Below, in pieces: positions 28,027-40,309 of a stretch of DNA of 64,000 nucleotides; position 1 is the first letter of the stretch, and each line of letters opens with the position of its first letter. The stretch comes from Allomyces arbusculus. Lineage: Eukaryota > Blastocladiomycota > Blastocladiomycetes > Blastocladiales > Blastocladiaceae. The stretch spans positions 236,774 to 300,773 of the forward strand of contig JADHYV010000027.1 of the NCBI GenBank assembly GCA_027604705.1. The letters run 5' to 3'. The notes beneath the pieces are model-generated. The model did not search any database. It was not told the origin of the DNA and was given only the letters and a program-made list of their open reading frames with translations. A program made the position numbers and the translations under genes.

Positions 28027-30489
28027 TTAGTGCACGCGAATGGTCGCCTCGGGCCGCGCCGCCGCCGCCTGTGCGGCCTGTGCGGCCTGTGCCGCCGCGG
28101 CCGCAGCCACCGCAAAGTGGTGGTGATGGTAGTACGCGGCCAGCGCCGGCGACGGCGCCGGGAGCATGTACGGCGCCGGCAAGTACGGGTACATGCCCGG
28201 CATCATGGGCGGCAGCGGCAACCCGCCCGTCACGGGCGTCGGCAACTTGCCGAGCCCGAGCTTGTTGGGCGTCGTCGCACGACCGGCCAGCATCGGGTAT
28301 GGAGCGCCCGCCGCGGTCGGGACCGTCTTGACGGACGGCGGCGGTGTCGGCTTGGCCTTGGGGCTCGGCGGTGGAGGCGGGCCTTTTGGCAGCGCGGCCT
28401 CGATCTGGTCGACAATGCCCTTCGCGTCACACCCCTTGAGTTCGGCCAGCTCCGTGGCAAGTTCCTCGACTTTTTGCTTGAGCACGGTCGCGCGCTCAAC
28501 AGCCCAGTGCCGGTGCTTGCGCTCGTGCGAAACGTCAATCCGCAACGCCGCGACTTGGTCCTCGAGGTGCTCGAGGTACTGCTTGCGCCGCTGCCGGAAA
28601 TTGCGCGCCGAGATCTTGTTGCGCAGTTGCCGCCGTTCCTTTGGGGTCAAGTGCGCCGCCGTCTCGTCGAGATCAAACGGCTCCGTGTTGAGGTGCTTGG
28701 GCGGCCACAGCGACGGGTGGTGGCCCGTCGGAGGGTCGACGAGCATGTCGTCGTCGTGCTCGTCGTCGTCGTCGAAATGGTCCGGGTCAAAGTGGTCGTC
28801 GAGGTCGGGAGTCGCGGCGGCAGGCCTCAGGTGAGGCAACTTCGGCGCGGCCGCGGTCAGTGGTGCCGGCGCGGGAATCCCGACACCGAGCGCGGCGGCA
28901 ATGGTTGTGGGCCGCGGGACAGTCGCCGGCGGCGACGGCAAGGTCGACGCGGTTGCCAGGGCCGTGGACGGTGCCGGTGTTGCCGGGCTGGTCTCACTCG
29001 GAACCGAAGCGGGAGCCAGGGTCGCGGCCACAGCCAGATCCGACGCGTCGATGGGCTCGGCCTTAATCACCATCTCCTCTTCCGCCTTGACCTTGGGCTC
29101 AGGGACCGGTGCAGCTGCGGCCGCCGAGTCGGAGGCGCGAGCAACCGACGGTGCCAGCGTCTGCTTCCGCCCGACAAACCGAGCGAGCATGTGCGACGCC
29201 GAGTGCCGCCCGGGTGTGGCATTCGCAACGGGCGTCAGAGCCCGGACGGGCGACGTGCGCCGGCTTGTCGCACCACGACGGGGTCTTGCGCGCGCGCGCG
29301 TGGCCGGCGGCGGCTTGGGTGAGGCCGAGGCCGACCGGGTGCGGCGCTTGAGGGTCGCAGCAGCGCTGGATGGTGGTGGCGTGGCTGTCGCAGTGGTCGG
29401 TGCCGATTCAGCATGGGACTTGGCAGCGGCAGAGGCGGAGGCAGAGGTGGAGGAGGTGTTGGATCGCTTGGCACGCGCTGAGCGGCGAACGGGGCCCGTG
29501 GGAGCAGATGCGGTGGACGGCGCAGATGCGGACGCCGTGGCTGTGGGCGCCGGTCGCCGGCGACGGCGGGCAAGAGTCCCCTCCTCAGTGGCGGCCATGG
29601 TCAGGGCGCTGGTCGCCGAACGTGTAGAGCGCGCGGTGCGCGTTGGGGCCGTTTGCACCGGGGCCGGCGCCGTGTGCGAGAGCCGGCTCGGGTTGATGGC
29701 GAGCATGGGCGCGTCGGAGGCCTCGTCCTCGTCCATATCACTCGACGCGGCCGACGACAGCGGCGAGCTTTCGGCGCTACTGCTCGCATCACCATGGCTG
29801 CTCGCGGTCGGCAAGTGCAATGCGTCGTGGTCGCGTTGGTCGCGATGGGCGCGGTGATGATCGCGGTCAATCGCGGCCAAGATGCGGCTGGTCATTTCGG
29901 CCGCCGACGACGGCAGCGAATCGCGGCGCGCGCGTTGTGGGGCCGTGGCGCGCGGCGGCGTCGGCAGGGCCACCACGGGCGGCACGGCGGGGCTCATGCG
30001 GTCGCTGCCGTCCATGTCCTCACCGCGATCGCTCGCGTCGTCGTCTTCGTGGTCGTCGTCCTCGTCGTCGCTCCACATGGGCGCGCGGCGGATTTGCTGG
30101 AGCTGGTCGTGGAAGAGCGTGCCGCGCGACACGGGTTGCGGCATCTGGTGTTGCAGCGGCACGGGCATTGACGAGGACGCGGGTGTGACGGGGGTGGTCG
30201 GCAGCGCCAGGGCCGAAGGCGGGAAAAGCGACGAGCTGGAGCCGTCAACCATGATGGCGAGGTTGGCCGAGGGCCGCAGCGCCGACGAGGCCATGAGCAG
30301 ATCGGCGTCCGTCGCGGCCGAGGTCGCCGGTGCGGGCGGGGGTAAGGGCGTCGAGAGGACGGGGGGCGACGGCAGGCGGTCGATGCCGACAGCGACGTCG
30401 AGGTCCATGGCGTCGGCGTCAAAGGCGCCGTGCGGTCCGGACGGCGCTCTCAGGCCGTCGAGGTTGAGAAACTCGAGCAGGTCGTCCAT
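28027..30489 (-). CDS. Large bZIP transcription factor
   Basis: Single-exon ORF of 820 aa from the only in-frame ATG at 30489 (MDDLLEFLNLDG). The bZIP domain lies at about residues 605-680. Its basic region is ERRQLRNKISARNFRQRRK, followed by a leucine zipper that continues into a second coiled-coil segment (VLKQKVEELATELAEL). The N-K-x3-A-R-N-F-R core is that of a fungal bZIP group distinct from Gcn4. Upstream are acidic blocks (DDEDDDHEDDDASD), Ala/Thr/Ser-rich runs and Arg-rich stretches. The C-terminus is Pro-rich, then His and Ala runs. The frame stays open for 200 codons upstream without an ATG, so a spliced N-terminal extension is possible but not needed. Confidence 0.85.
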   Translation of the reverse strand: MDDLLEFLNLDGLRAPSGPHGAFDADAMDLDVAVGIDRLPSPPVLSTPLPPPAPATSAATDADLLMASSALRPSANLAIMVDGSSSSLFPPSALALPTTPVTPASSSMPVPLQHQMPQPVSRGTLFHDQLQQIRRAPMWSDDEDDDHEDDDASDRGEDMDGSDRMSPAVPPVVALPTPPRATAPQRARRDSLPSSAAEMTSRILAAIDRDHHRAHRDQRDHDALHLPTASSHGDASSSAESSPLSSAASSDMDEDEASDAPMLAINPSRLSHTAPAPVQTAPTRTARSTRSATSALTMAATEEGTLARRRRRPAPTATASASAPSTASAPTGPVRRSARAKRSNTSSTSASASAAAKSHAESAPTTATATPPPSSAAATLKRRTRSASASPKPPPATRARARPRRGATSRRTSPVRALTPVANATPGRHSASHMLARFVGRKQTLAPSVARASDSAAAAAPVPEPKVKAEEEMVIKAEPIDASDLAVAATLAPASVPSETSPATPAPSTALATASTLPSPPATVPRPTTIAAALGVGIPAPAPLTAAAPKLPHLRPAAATPDLDDHFDPDHFDDDDEHDDDMLVDPPTGHHPSLWPPKHLNTEPFDLDETAAHLTPKERRQLRNKISARNFRQRRKQYLEHLEDQVAALRIDVSHERKHRHWAVERATVLKQKVEELATELAELKGCDAKGIVDQIEAALPKGPPPPPSPKAKPTPPPSVKTVPTAAGAPYPMLAGRATTPNKLGLGKLPTPVTGGLPLPPMMPGMYPYLPAPYMLPAPSPALAAYYHHHHFAVAAAAAAQAAQAAQAAAARPEATIRVH

Positions 30490-31329
30490 AGTCGCCAAGT
30501 CGAGGAAGAGGACGAGCGCGCCAAACGAATCGCGCTGGATCGCGGGAGATCGCGCTGGGCGGCAGCTTTGTGGAGCGAATGCGGGCACTTGGCGCGCGGG
30601 CAAGGGCCGTGCGCTGGCGTGCAGCCGGTGGGTCGGTCGGTCGGTCGGTCGGGTCGGTGCCAGGCGGGCGCGGGGGACCAAAGCGGGGAGCGCGCAGGGG
30701 ACGCGACGCGGCCGCAGCAGCGGTTGGAGGAGGGCGGGGTCGTGGGACCGAGCACCGTGCGGAGCGGCGCGCTCGCGGTAGCCTGCAGGCAGGAGGGCGG
30801 GCAGGTGCAGACACGGCAGCGCGTGCCCAGCGGCGGGTGGAAGAGGACGGGGCGAGCGGGAGAGAGGAGAGAGCGACGAGGCGACGGTGGGGCGGCCGAG
30901 TGGGCAAGGCGCCGCGGCCGGCGAGAGCGACGCGGTGCGTCGTCGGGCGGTTGGTTTCTCTGCTGGTTCGGCCTTCCTTTGCCCCGCCGCGTGGGAGCGC
31001 GCCCACCCGCCGCCACGCGCGCACCTCCTCACCGCACGCAGCGCGGCGCGCACGTCGCTCCACGTCGGTCGGCCCCGCTGGCGGCCCACCAGCGTGTCAT
31101 ATACTGCTCATTCACGGCCGGGCCACCGTGCTGACAAACGCACGCGCCGATGCTGACGGCCGGCCAAGGCGCGCGCTCCACCGCGCTCATCAAGAAAAAC
31201 ACCATGCTGTTGCTCATATTCTCCAAGCGCCATGGCAAACGCCAGCCAACACAGCCCCTCGCCGCCCCGCACCGCGTCGCGTCGCGCCAGCGCACTTTGG
31301 CCGTGCACGCGTCGCCCGCGTCACACCGC
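30490..31329. other. GC-rich region upstream of the large bZIP gene
   Basis: 840 bp, very GC-rich and open in several frames on both strands, which is a composition effect. It should contain the bZIP leader and promoter and the Rpn10 3' flank. It includes a (GGTC)5 repeat. Confidence 0.45.
30631..30650 (+). repeat. (GGTC)5 microsatellite
   Basis: Five perfect GGTC units followed by imperfect ones, in the leader or promoter of the large bZIP gene. Confidence 0.85.
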
Positions 31330-32651
31330 TTACTGATCCTTCTTGTCGCCCGCCTCGTCGCCCGGCTTCTTGTCGCCCTCGCCCTGCCCGAGCGCCGCCT
31401 TGATCCGCGGGTCGTTCGCGTCGACGCCTGGCAGCGTGCCCAGCACATCGGCCATGGCTGCGTCCTCGTCGGACGGCCCCGACGCGCCGCCCATGTCCTG
31501 CATCGACATCTGCAGCGCGCGCATCAACTGCTCGTCCTCGGTCAGCTCGCCCATGGCCACGTCACCGCCCTGCGTCGACATGGCCAACGCTTGCGCGAGC
31601 ATCGCGTCCTCGTTCGACATGCCGGCAGCGGGGGCAGGGGCAGGTGCGGCCGACGACGAAGCGCCAGCAGCAGCCGCGGGCGCGCCAGACTCGCCGCCGG
31701 CTGCTCGTTGCCGCGCGGCCTCGGCCTCTTGCCGTGCGCGTTCTTCCTCGAGCGAGATGCGCAGCGCCTAGGCCAACATGCGTGGTGAGCGACAGACTGC
31801 CATTGACCAAAACGACACAAAGAACACGTACCAGCGCAAGCTCCGGGTCCAGACTCGGGTCGACGCCAAACTCGAACCCAGCGCCACCCATCCCACCAAA
31901 CGCAGCCCCGGCCCCATCCTCCCCGGCGACAATCGGGCTACTCACCAGGATATCCGACAAAATATGCGGCCCCGGCGGCACCGTGACCAAGTGCGAGTTA
32001 TCGGCCGAGTTGACGGCCTGAATAAACGCCTCGAGCTTGGCCGTGTTCGCCGCGTCTTCCCCGAAATTGACAATGTCGACGGCAATATTGTTCTTCTTGA
32101 GTTTCTTGCCGAGCCGCACCAGATCCTTTTCCGACTCGAGCACGGGCGACCCCACGAAGACAATCACGCGCTGCCGCTGGTTCTTGTTTTGCCGGTGCTT
32201 CAAGACGAGCTGCGCGATCTGAATGCCCGTCGAGACGGCGGGCGTGCCGGCAATCGTGACGCGGTGCATGGCCGAGAGAATCTTGCCCATGTCGTTGGTC
32301 AGCGTCACGAGCACCTCGGGTCTATTGTGATACGGGACGTCGTGTGAGTGCGATGGACGTGGCTGGAGAAAACGGCATCCCGTCACGGAGAACGTACCCC
32401 TTACCGGCCATGGTCATCAGCCCGACCGTGTTTTCCGGGTTGCTCTGCGTCTTGACATTGAAGAGCAGGTTCACGGCGTCGTTTTGCGCCTGCGCACGCG
32501 ACGGCGTAAAGTCGCCGTTGCGCATCCACTCGGAGTTGTCGATGCTGGTAGATGTAGCCCAACAAGTCGCGTCAGATCAAATTGCTTGGTGGAAAACGCG
32601 TCGTCGAGGCGAGATGAAGCCATACACGAGAACCGTCGCTTCCAGGACCAT
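31330..32651 (-). CDS. RPN10: 26S proteasome subunit Rpn10 (PSMD4)
   Basis: Four exons, 32626-32651, 32398-32544, 31832-32321 and 31330-31767, give 366 aa. Rpn10 is the polyubiquitin receptor at the base-lid contact of the 19S particle. The joined N-terminus reads [20 protein letters not shown], the family hallmark, and continues [18 protein letters not shown]. This VWA domain runs to about residue 195 ([18 protein letters not shown]). At least two, probably three, ubiquitin-interacting motifs follow: [27 protein letters not shown] and [13 protein letters not shown]. It ends in a Lys/Asp-rich tail. Introns are 81, 76 and 64 nt, all GT..AG. The first exon is only 26 nt. Confidence 0.94.
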
Positions 32652-34156
32652 GGTGGCGGTTGTTGCGCGGAAATGAGCGGGTTTTTCGAGGAGAGTATCA
32701 AGTGGACGACGCGCAACGGCTGTAAATCGGTTGGTGGTATGGTCACTGCGAGACGGCGCGCGGTGTTGGTCGCGTCGTTCGTTCAGGATCGTAGCGCAAC
32801 GGCTCGGCAGGTGCGTTGCAGCAGGTTACAGCGCGGCAGAAGCGTCGTGGTGCCGCGGTCGTGCGTGTGGAAATGGTGGTGGCCGCCAGCGTCGTCGCGC
32901 TGATCGTGTGCGGCCGCCCTCGCTTTGGCCGTTATTCGTTTCTTGGTTCGAAGCGCGCGTCACGAAGTCACGCGTCGAACCGATGGCCCTGACAGCGAAA
33001 TGGCAGGGCACGTGCGGACAGGCGTCCTCCCTTCAACCACCAAGACACTGCTGCCTATGCCAGCGCTAAGGCGGTCCACGTCATTTCGCCATGCCCAGCC
33101 ATGCCGAGATTTCGACAACACAAAGTTGCTGACCAGACTTCATCGTCGCCGACCCCGAGTCCGGGCTCGTTTGCGATGCCATGCTCTTCAACTCCCATGA
33201 CATCCAACTTGCTGCAACTGCTGCGAAATGAATCAAGGTTCAGTTTGCAAGTCCACGAGCGCATCCGTCGCCGTTAGGCTCCCAAGTCAACTATCATCTA
33301 CCTCGAAAGTCGAGCCTGCTCAGCCTGGCAAACGTCGACTGCTTGTGACCCGATGTGCTGCGCCGGCGCCCCCTCAACTCTCTCTGGGCGGAGGCGTCTG
33401 TCAATCCTCGCTTGTCGTCGCCCGCAAGGACGCCGCCAGATCTCGCGCCAGGCCGAGCCGTTGCACCTGGGCTCGCGTTCACTCCGTCGGCATGCTGCTG
33501 GAGCGGGCTTGGTTTGTTGAAACGCGTTTTGACCAGGTGGAATGAATAGTCCATGGGATTCTGTGCTTCTCTCTTCGCACGTTGGCCCATTTCTGATCGA
33601 GTCGAGGATTTTCTTGCATTCTGATCTGGCCAGGCAGAGCACGCACCCATCAGCAACAGCAACGGCGCCCTTGAACATTACACCGCGAGGTGGAGACGCT
33701 GTTACTTGCTTAAACCCGACGAACCCAACGGGACGGACCCGTCGATCCCAACCGACGTGCCGGTCGATCCTGACTGTCCTGCGATCCTGAACGCTGTGGG
33801 TCTGGCTGACGTTGAGGGCCATTTTTTGCCGCATCGATTCCGAATCGCGATCCACGTCTACGTCTCGCGCCTGGTGCCCTGCCTGCCGACCCGCGAGTTG
33901 CTCAGCGCACGCAGTCCAAAGCCCCGTCGTCGCCCGCGGCCCAACTCTACCCAGCCAAATCGCGCACGCCCTGTTGCACGTTGCTCGCTTGCGTCGTGTC
34001 CTCGACCCGACTCGGCGTAGTGCTTGGCTAGCATCCGCGTCGATCCCCTGCGCACTCGTCGCCTGCCGTCCCCTCTTTCTCCTGTCCACGCTGTCTTCAC
34101 TATCCTGTCTCGTCGCGCCGTTCCTGGCGCGCGTTTTGCCCAAGTGGCTGACCCAA
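32652..34156. other. Divergent intergenic region, Rpn10 / SSUH2-like
   Basis: About 1.5 kb. It holds a 375-codon minus-strand frame (33298-34425) and several plus-strand frames of 80-200 codons, none with a domain or a conserved block. A plus-strand frame with a hydrophobic stretch near 34040-34150 runs straight into the SSUH2-like exon, so that gene may start further upstream. Confidence 0.4.
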
Positions 34157-35856
34157 ATGCTTGCCGCTGACGACGAAGACCTCGACGCGTCGCCGCCGCC
34201 GCTCTCGCCGACGCCCGCTGCGCGAGGGTTACGCCGTGCTGCGCCGCCGATGAGCATGTGCCCCGTCGACCGACTGGCGGCCACGTTACCGACCGTGCCT
34301 GGATACGCCATGGCGAGGTTAGACCGAGGTGCGTGGTTGGGGATGCGGTCAGACGGAGGGCAAGTTGTCTTCCATTGTTCTTTTGTATTGTCACAACTGA
34401 TCCCCTTTGATGGACGGCACTCCACTCTCCACTAGAAACTCCCGTCGCGTGCCCTTGGCGCCCGACTGATCCAAGCGCTGACGCTTCGCCAAGTCCGCAG
34501 TCCTACGATCCAGAGCGGCGCGCGCCATCTGGCATCGACCGAACGCGTTCGACACTACGTCGTCCATCCGCCGCCCCACCCACCGTCCCCTTACGCTCGC
34601 GACTACAAACCTGGCTCGACGCGAAATCGCGCACGCACGTCCCGCCGCACGTTCTCGCACCCGGCCCCACACGCACTCCACCACCACCACTCTCGTCGAC
34701 TCCACCCGCGGTCATGCGGCTCGTCTCGTGTCTCGACCAGACACTGCACATTGCCCACGCCAACCAATTTGCGCACGCATCCTTCAGCTACATTCTCGAC
34801 GGCACAGTCGAGGCCGTCACGGAACGCCGCGCTGTGCAGTGGCTCGCGCAACCCGCGTACGTGCCCGGCGGAGTGCCGCGGGACGTGGTCGAGACCCCAC
34901 TATCGCCGTGGGAACTGTCGATTGAGATGGGCCAACACGTCACGGGCACGACCGACGAAGTCATGGTGGCCGTGCCCGAGGTGCACGTGTTCCGACCCTG
35001 CGTCCTGTGCGGCGGACACGGGATGGCGCCGGACCCGGACGCTGACGTCGACGAGTTGAACGCTCGTGGCAGCGTACGCAGCGCGTGGCGCGCCGCCGGC
35101 GGACTTGTTTCCCCACCCGTCTCGCCGACGGCCAGTTCCCGGCGGTCTGTGGCGACGACGAACCCGCGCGCGGCGGCGTCCTCGTCGATGCCGCACAACT
35201 TCCCCTCTCCCTCATGGTCGCCGCAATCGTCATCGACCATCTCGCTCGCGACGGCCCCACTTTCTCCACCCTTGCCGCACCCGTTGCCCCTCTCTCCGCC
35301 CGTCCCACCACCAAAACCCAAGGCGCCGCCATGCGCGCAATGTCTCGGCACCGGCACCTTGCACCTGTTCCTCGCCGTGCGCATCATCCGGCAACGGCAC
35401 GCCGTCCGCGCACTCGATGCCGCCGCGTACCCCATCTCCTCGGCCGACTTGGAGTCGGTCGATGCTGAAATCGAACTCACGGCCGACTTGCCCGCGGCGG
35501 CAATGCTCGACCCGGCTCTACCCGCCTTCACCGACCACTTACTCGCACACCTCGTCGCCGAAATGCACCCAACCGCGTGGGTCGGTGCGGCCGCAATGCG
35601 CGTGCGGCTCGTGCCGCAATACGATCTGACGTATGGGCCACCACCGTCGCGCGGGTTGTGGCGGCGGAAATCGGTTGCAGCGTTGGCGGCCGTGTTTGGG
35701 CTCGGGACAGCGGTGGAGACGGGTGGTGTGGCCAAGACGGCGCACGCGTCAAGTGGCGCGCGGTACTTGGTGTACGGGCATCGTACGATGGCGGTGGCGA
35801 TGTTGGCCAAGGACGGGACTAGGAATGGGGGGCCGACGTGTCATTTTTATATCTGA
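34157..35856 (+). CDS. SSUH2-like protein with DnaJ-type cysteine motifs
   Basis: Model: exons 34157-34328 and 34436-35856, joined by a 107-nt GT..AG intron, 530 aa. The second exon alone holds the recognisable part. Two CxxCxGxG-type motifs, CVLCGGHG and CAQCLGTG, lie about 100 residues apart. They are followed by a block LHLFLAVRIIRQRHAVRALD and a C-terminal segment V.QYDLTYG..ARYLVYGHR. This order matches SSUH2 (Ssu-2) proteins, which have a YxVYG-type strand near the C-terminus. Known family members carry more CxxC repeats; here the space between the two motifs is a Ser/Pro-rich linker. The first exon and start are uncertain. Function of the family is poorly known; a zinc-binding role is inferred from the Cys pairs. 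Confidence 0.6.
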
Positions 35857-36249
35857 TGGATGTGGAGTGGGAGCGGACGGCGTTTACGGGCGGTGCAGGC
35901 TGCCATCGTGTCGGTCGCGCCGGTGTTATTGAGCTTGGTTGCACCGTGGATACCCTGGAGTTACCCGCCGCGTGTTTTGTCGAAGCGTGGATAGGGAATA
36001 TGTCTTGTTGAAATGAGAAGAACTGTATAGTTGATGCGATTTGTGATAGCATCCGACATGAACAGTCTTGGGCGAGCTGAACGACATCGTCACGGTTGCA
36101 CGTCATGAGGCCCTGCGACGCAAGCGGCATGGTGGAGAAAATTGCATTTCCTGCCCAGCATCGTCATCGCTATAAAACAACGCGTAGATGATGAAACGCA
36201 CGCCCAGTTGCAAATCAAACAATACCCACCCCTCCTACGCACCCGCGAC
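35857..36249. other. Convergent intergenic region
   Basis: 393 bp between two convergent 3' ends. Nothing further was seen. Confidence 0.5.
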
Positions 36250-39200
36250 CTACTTGGCCACGACCGCCTCTAACCCGGCATCCGCCGCGCTCGCACTCGC
36301 AACCCCATTCACTGCTGCGGTGCCCGACACCGGGCACTGTTCGAGCAACCGCACGAGACACCCAATCACTTCATCCAGCTGCACGTGGTCGGTCAAATCC
36401 CGCTTCGGCGCAGCCGTGATCGCATGCAGCACCGGATCCACGTGCAAATCGACCAATTCCGCACAGAATGTGCCCGGCGAAAACGAAATCCGCACTGAAT
36501 ACTCCTTATCTGACGGCTCCGCCCCCAGTCCACGCGCGCGCTCGTAAAGCTCGAACGTGATCTGCGTCAAGTAATCCAGCTCGTCGAGTTCGGCCGGCGA
36601 AACTTTGAGCGGGACCCCACACGCCGCAACGAGGTTGAGCAGCGTGTGCACGTGCGACTCCTTGGTGAAGTAGAGCCGCGTGCGTGCGCGCGCGGCCGAA
36701 TCGTCTTTACATGCCTTCAAGTCGGCGACGATTTGCCGCACGAGCGTCTGCGACGTCAGGAGGCCAATCGATTTCTTGTCGTCGGCGGTCAAGCCGTACT
36801 CGCTCGGTGCGACAAAGTCGAAGAAGCGCTTGGATTTGCGGAATAGAGAGCGCAGGACGGCCGGGTAGTGGTCCTCGGTCGCGGCCGACGGGTGGCCCGC
36901 GACGGCGCCTGCAGGGGCGAGCGACGGGATGATCATGGAGGACGACGACGAGGCGGGGAAATGTTGGTCGAGCGGCGACGACGTGCGCGGTCCGCTTGCG
37001 AGACCGGCATGTGTGGCCGCGAGCGTCATGACCGATGCGGGCCGCGACCTCGATGCGACACTATCAGCATCGGGCGACGGCACAGGCCGCCCAAATTCGT
37101 CGTGCCGCGAGAAAATGTGCGAGACAAAGATGCGGTTATGCAGCGCGTCAAACTTGAGCGAGTCGTGCAGCTCCGAGGCCTTGGACGGGTCGAGCACCTT
37201 GGAGTCGCAAAACTCGTGGAAGAGCTTCTCCCAGCGTTCGCGAAAGAGCGCGGGCGTTTCGCCGCAGCACCACGTCGGCTGCAGCGTCTCGACGGGCAAA
37301 GTCGCGAAATTGTACCGGAAGATATCGCGCAGTTCCCGCATCGTCGTCATGAGGTCGTCGAGGAATGCGGCCGGGTCATCGACACCGGCAATGCGCAAAT
37401 TCGAGTAGATCTTGAGCTGCGCCTTGACCGCCTCCATCTTCTCCTTGGCCGCGTTCGAGTCGTCGAGCATGTCTTTGCGGACCTCGATCGGCGGCATGAC
37501 AGGCGTGGCGGGCGGCTCGCCGTCATTTGCGGATGCGGCCACGTCGCCGTCGAGAAACGCTTCCATGAACACTTTGGCCGTCTGCACGACGCGCTGTTCC
37601 GACGCGCTATACACGACCACGTCCTGCAGCAGCTCGCGGTTGATGAGCCGCAGGTCCTTGCGCAAGTTCTCGCCCAGGTCTTTGGACTGGTAGTGGCCCG
37701 CGTGCGTGAACATGCCGCCCCATTTCACAATCACTTGCAGTTTCTCGAGCATGCCCTCTTGCGTCTTGGACCACGACGGCTTGATTTGCACTTTCGTGTC
37801 GTCGTTGAGCTCCTTTTGGTGCAGTAATGTGAGCATCAGCTGCAGCTTGTCGCGGTCCTCGAGCCCCTCGGCGAGCGCCTGCTCGGCGGCCACGGCGACG
37901 CGCGCCAATTGTTCTTGGCCCTTGAGAATGACTTCGTCGCTACCCCCATCGAGCAGCGCGCGGAACGGCGCCGACTTGAAGTTGAACTTCTTTTTCAGCT
38001 TAGGCGTGCGATCGCCGTGCCGAATCACGGAAAAGAACCCCTTCATGCGCCACTGCGACTCCATCGACACGTCCTTGGTGAGCATGAGTGACTTGCGCTT
38101 GCGCTTGGCCGTCGACAGGAACAGTTTGCGCAAGATTGACGCGCACTTTTCGTAGTAGACTTCGTTGCCCTTGACAAACGACCACCCGTTTACGTCAATC
38201 ACGTACGATTGGCCGCTCGCGCGCAATAGGTCGAACCCGCAAATGGTCTGTCCAAACGCCATGCACACGCGCCGCGACACCTCGCGCTCCTCAGCCGAGA
38301 GTTGCGTAATGTAGCGAATTTCCTTGCCGTCGTGATTGCGCTGCACGACGCCGTCGACCACGGGCGACTTGCGCGTCTCGGCGTGCGCGTAGGTCGGGCC
38401 AATCGTGTAGGTCTTGACGTCTTCGGCATTGTCGACGTCCATGAATTGCTCGTAAATGAACGACCCTTCGGTTCGGATTTGCCAAACGTCCGGCACAAAC
38501 TCGGACGACTTGTTGGCGACCTTGCGAAACAGTTTGCGGCACCCGCCGCCCTGCGACGAGTGGAAGTAGACGTAGATGTTGTGGTCCTCGCCAGACACGG
38601 GTTTCTCGACAAACGGCTTGGTAATGGTCACGCCGTCGACGACGAGCGTGTCCTGGTCGACTTGCTCAATGGACTGGCTCGGCGCGACGACTTGGTTCAG
38701 GTCGAGCCCAACGTTGCGGCGCACTTTTTGCACGACATCGTCGTCAAAGATAGGCGGGGCGCCACGGTTGACGAGCACGCGTCTCGGCGTCAGGACGCCA
38801 ATCTTGTCGAGAATCGACAGGACCAGGCGGCGGTCGAAGAGCACCTTTTGCAGAACGAGGTCGTTGACGAGGTAAGGGCGGCGCAGGGCCACGTACTGGA
38901 TGGCCTTGTCGAGCGGGAACCCTTGCGAGAAGAAGGAAATGAGGAAGTTGCACGACGGCCAGTCGGCCACGTCTGGATTCGAGCAATGGAAGGAACGACG
39001 GTGAGGAGAATGGAGAGAACGACGGTACCACGGCAGAGCAAAGTGTTGCAAACAGCCATCACGACCACGGGCATCATCATCGCACCACGTGGTCGAGAGC
39101 CCTGAATCAAACCGCTCATTCAGGCATACCTTCGTCGAGAATGACCTTGTCGCCAAAGATTTGCACTTCGAACTCGCCCGTAGCCACGAGACGGTTCTGT

Positions 39201-39466
39201 TGCGGGTGCGACAAGCGAGCACGGTTAGCGCTCTTGCGGCTCGCCGCGATGGCATGAAATACGGCACACTGCCGTACCAAGATGTTGCGCATGGGCTTCG
39301 ACCGGGCCTTGGCGTCCATGGCGCACACGCCAATCACGAGCTTGGTCGACGAGCTCGAGTCGCGCGACTGGCCCTGTGCCGCGTTACCGCCGCTCATGAC
39401 ACGCGCACGCAGCGGTGTCGGCGATGGCACCGGAGACGAGGTTGGCGTGCTGCTGCGAGTCGCCAT
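36250..39466 (-). CDS. Diphosphoinositol-pentakisphosphate kinase (PPIP5K/Vip1/Asp1)
   Basis: Three exons, 39278-39466, 39130-39196 and 36250-38972, give 992 aa. The enzyme makes and breaks inositol pyrophosphates (1-position) in the cytosol. Splicing restores [20 protein letters not shown] then [19 protein letters not shown], both strongly conserved in Asp1/Vip1, and joins LDE to ..[19 protein letters not shown]. The ATP-grasp kinase domain covers residues about 45-380 ([46 protein letters not shown]). The C-terminal histidine-acid-phosphatase-like domain starts near residue 400 with [13 protein letters not shown], so the RHG motif is intact. A Ser/Ala-rich insertion sits near residue 740. 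Introns are 81 and 157 nt. Confidence 0.94.
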
Positions 39467-40309
39467 GGCTAGTGTTTGGTGCGTGCGCGAGGTCGTGCGG
39501 ACGTTCGTGCGTGCTGGCAGCCTGCTGGGTCGCCTCCGTCGTCGGTGAAGTCGCTCTCGAGGCCGTCGCGTGCAATCGTGCGCCGTCGTCGTCGTGCTCG
39601 CCGTGGCCCAGTCAAGACAGTCGGGCGCGGTGGTGGTGGTAGTGGTGGCGAGTAGCGAGCGCTGCTGATCCAAAGTTGGCCTCCTTGGTCCAAGTCGTCC
39701 AAACCAGGCAGGTCGTGGGCCGCTCGGCGGGACCAACACGGTTTTGAGCGGTTTTGGAGCGAGACGGGGTGTGATCTGATCAGAGCAGCAGACCGGCCGA
39801 CACGAGGCCGATGCAGGGGCGAGACGCGTGGGCCGGTCGCAGGTCGAGGCGAGCGGAACCGCTTGAAACGTGCTGGCTTGAGCACGCTTCGCCCGGCCGC
39901 GCCCGCCAGCGCCCGCCCACGCCGCCCAGGTCGCTGCCCACGTGCGGTCCCCACCGAACGAAGGGCGGCGATTGGTCGGGAGCCACGTGTGCTCCCTTCC
40001 ATCTGCCTCAGATTGCAAGGCAGCTCGGTGCGCGCATCCGTCCTGGGGGGAGCGGATGCAACATCCCTGCCCTTCTTGCCGCAAGAAGCAGACCCGATGT
40101 GTCTACATGTCTCGCGGCAACCGATCGCGTGCCCGGCACACTGTCTCTCACAGCGAAACGAGCCACACCGACAAAAAACGACGTTGTTTGCCAGCACGAC
40201 GAGATCCGCAAGTCAAGGACGACCACGACGATTGGACCCACGGCCGCACCATCATCGATTGACCGGCCAAGCTTGCTGCAAGAGCACGCGACCCATCCAC
40301 CCTGCAACC
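39467..40309. other. Divergent intergenic region
   Basis: 843 bp between the starts of the Vip1-type kinase (minus) and the methylthiotransferase (plus). It should hold both promoters. No coding sequence is supported. Confidence 0.5.

Noticed and set aside
28030-29322. 430-codon plus-strand frame
   Set aside because: Shadow of the bZIP gene on the other strand, with Arg/Gly-rich translation and no domain.
30490-31089. 200-codon N-terminal extension of the large bZIP protein
   Set aside because: The frame is open but has no ATG upstream of 30489, and the composition is that of GC-rich leader DNA.
33298-34425. 375-codon minus-strand open frame
   Set aside because: Arg/Ser-rich composition without any domain. 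It overlaps the first SSUH2-like exon on the other strand and seems to be a GC-driven open frame.
36868-37827. 319-codon plus-strand frame
   Set aside because: Antisense shadow of the Vip1-type kinase.
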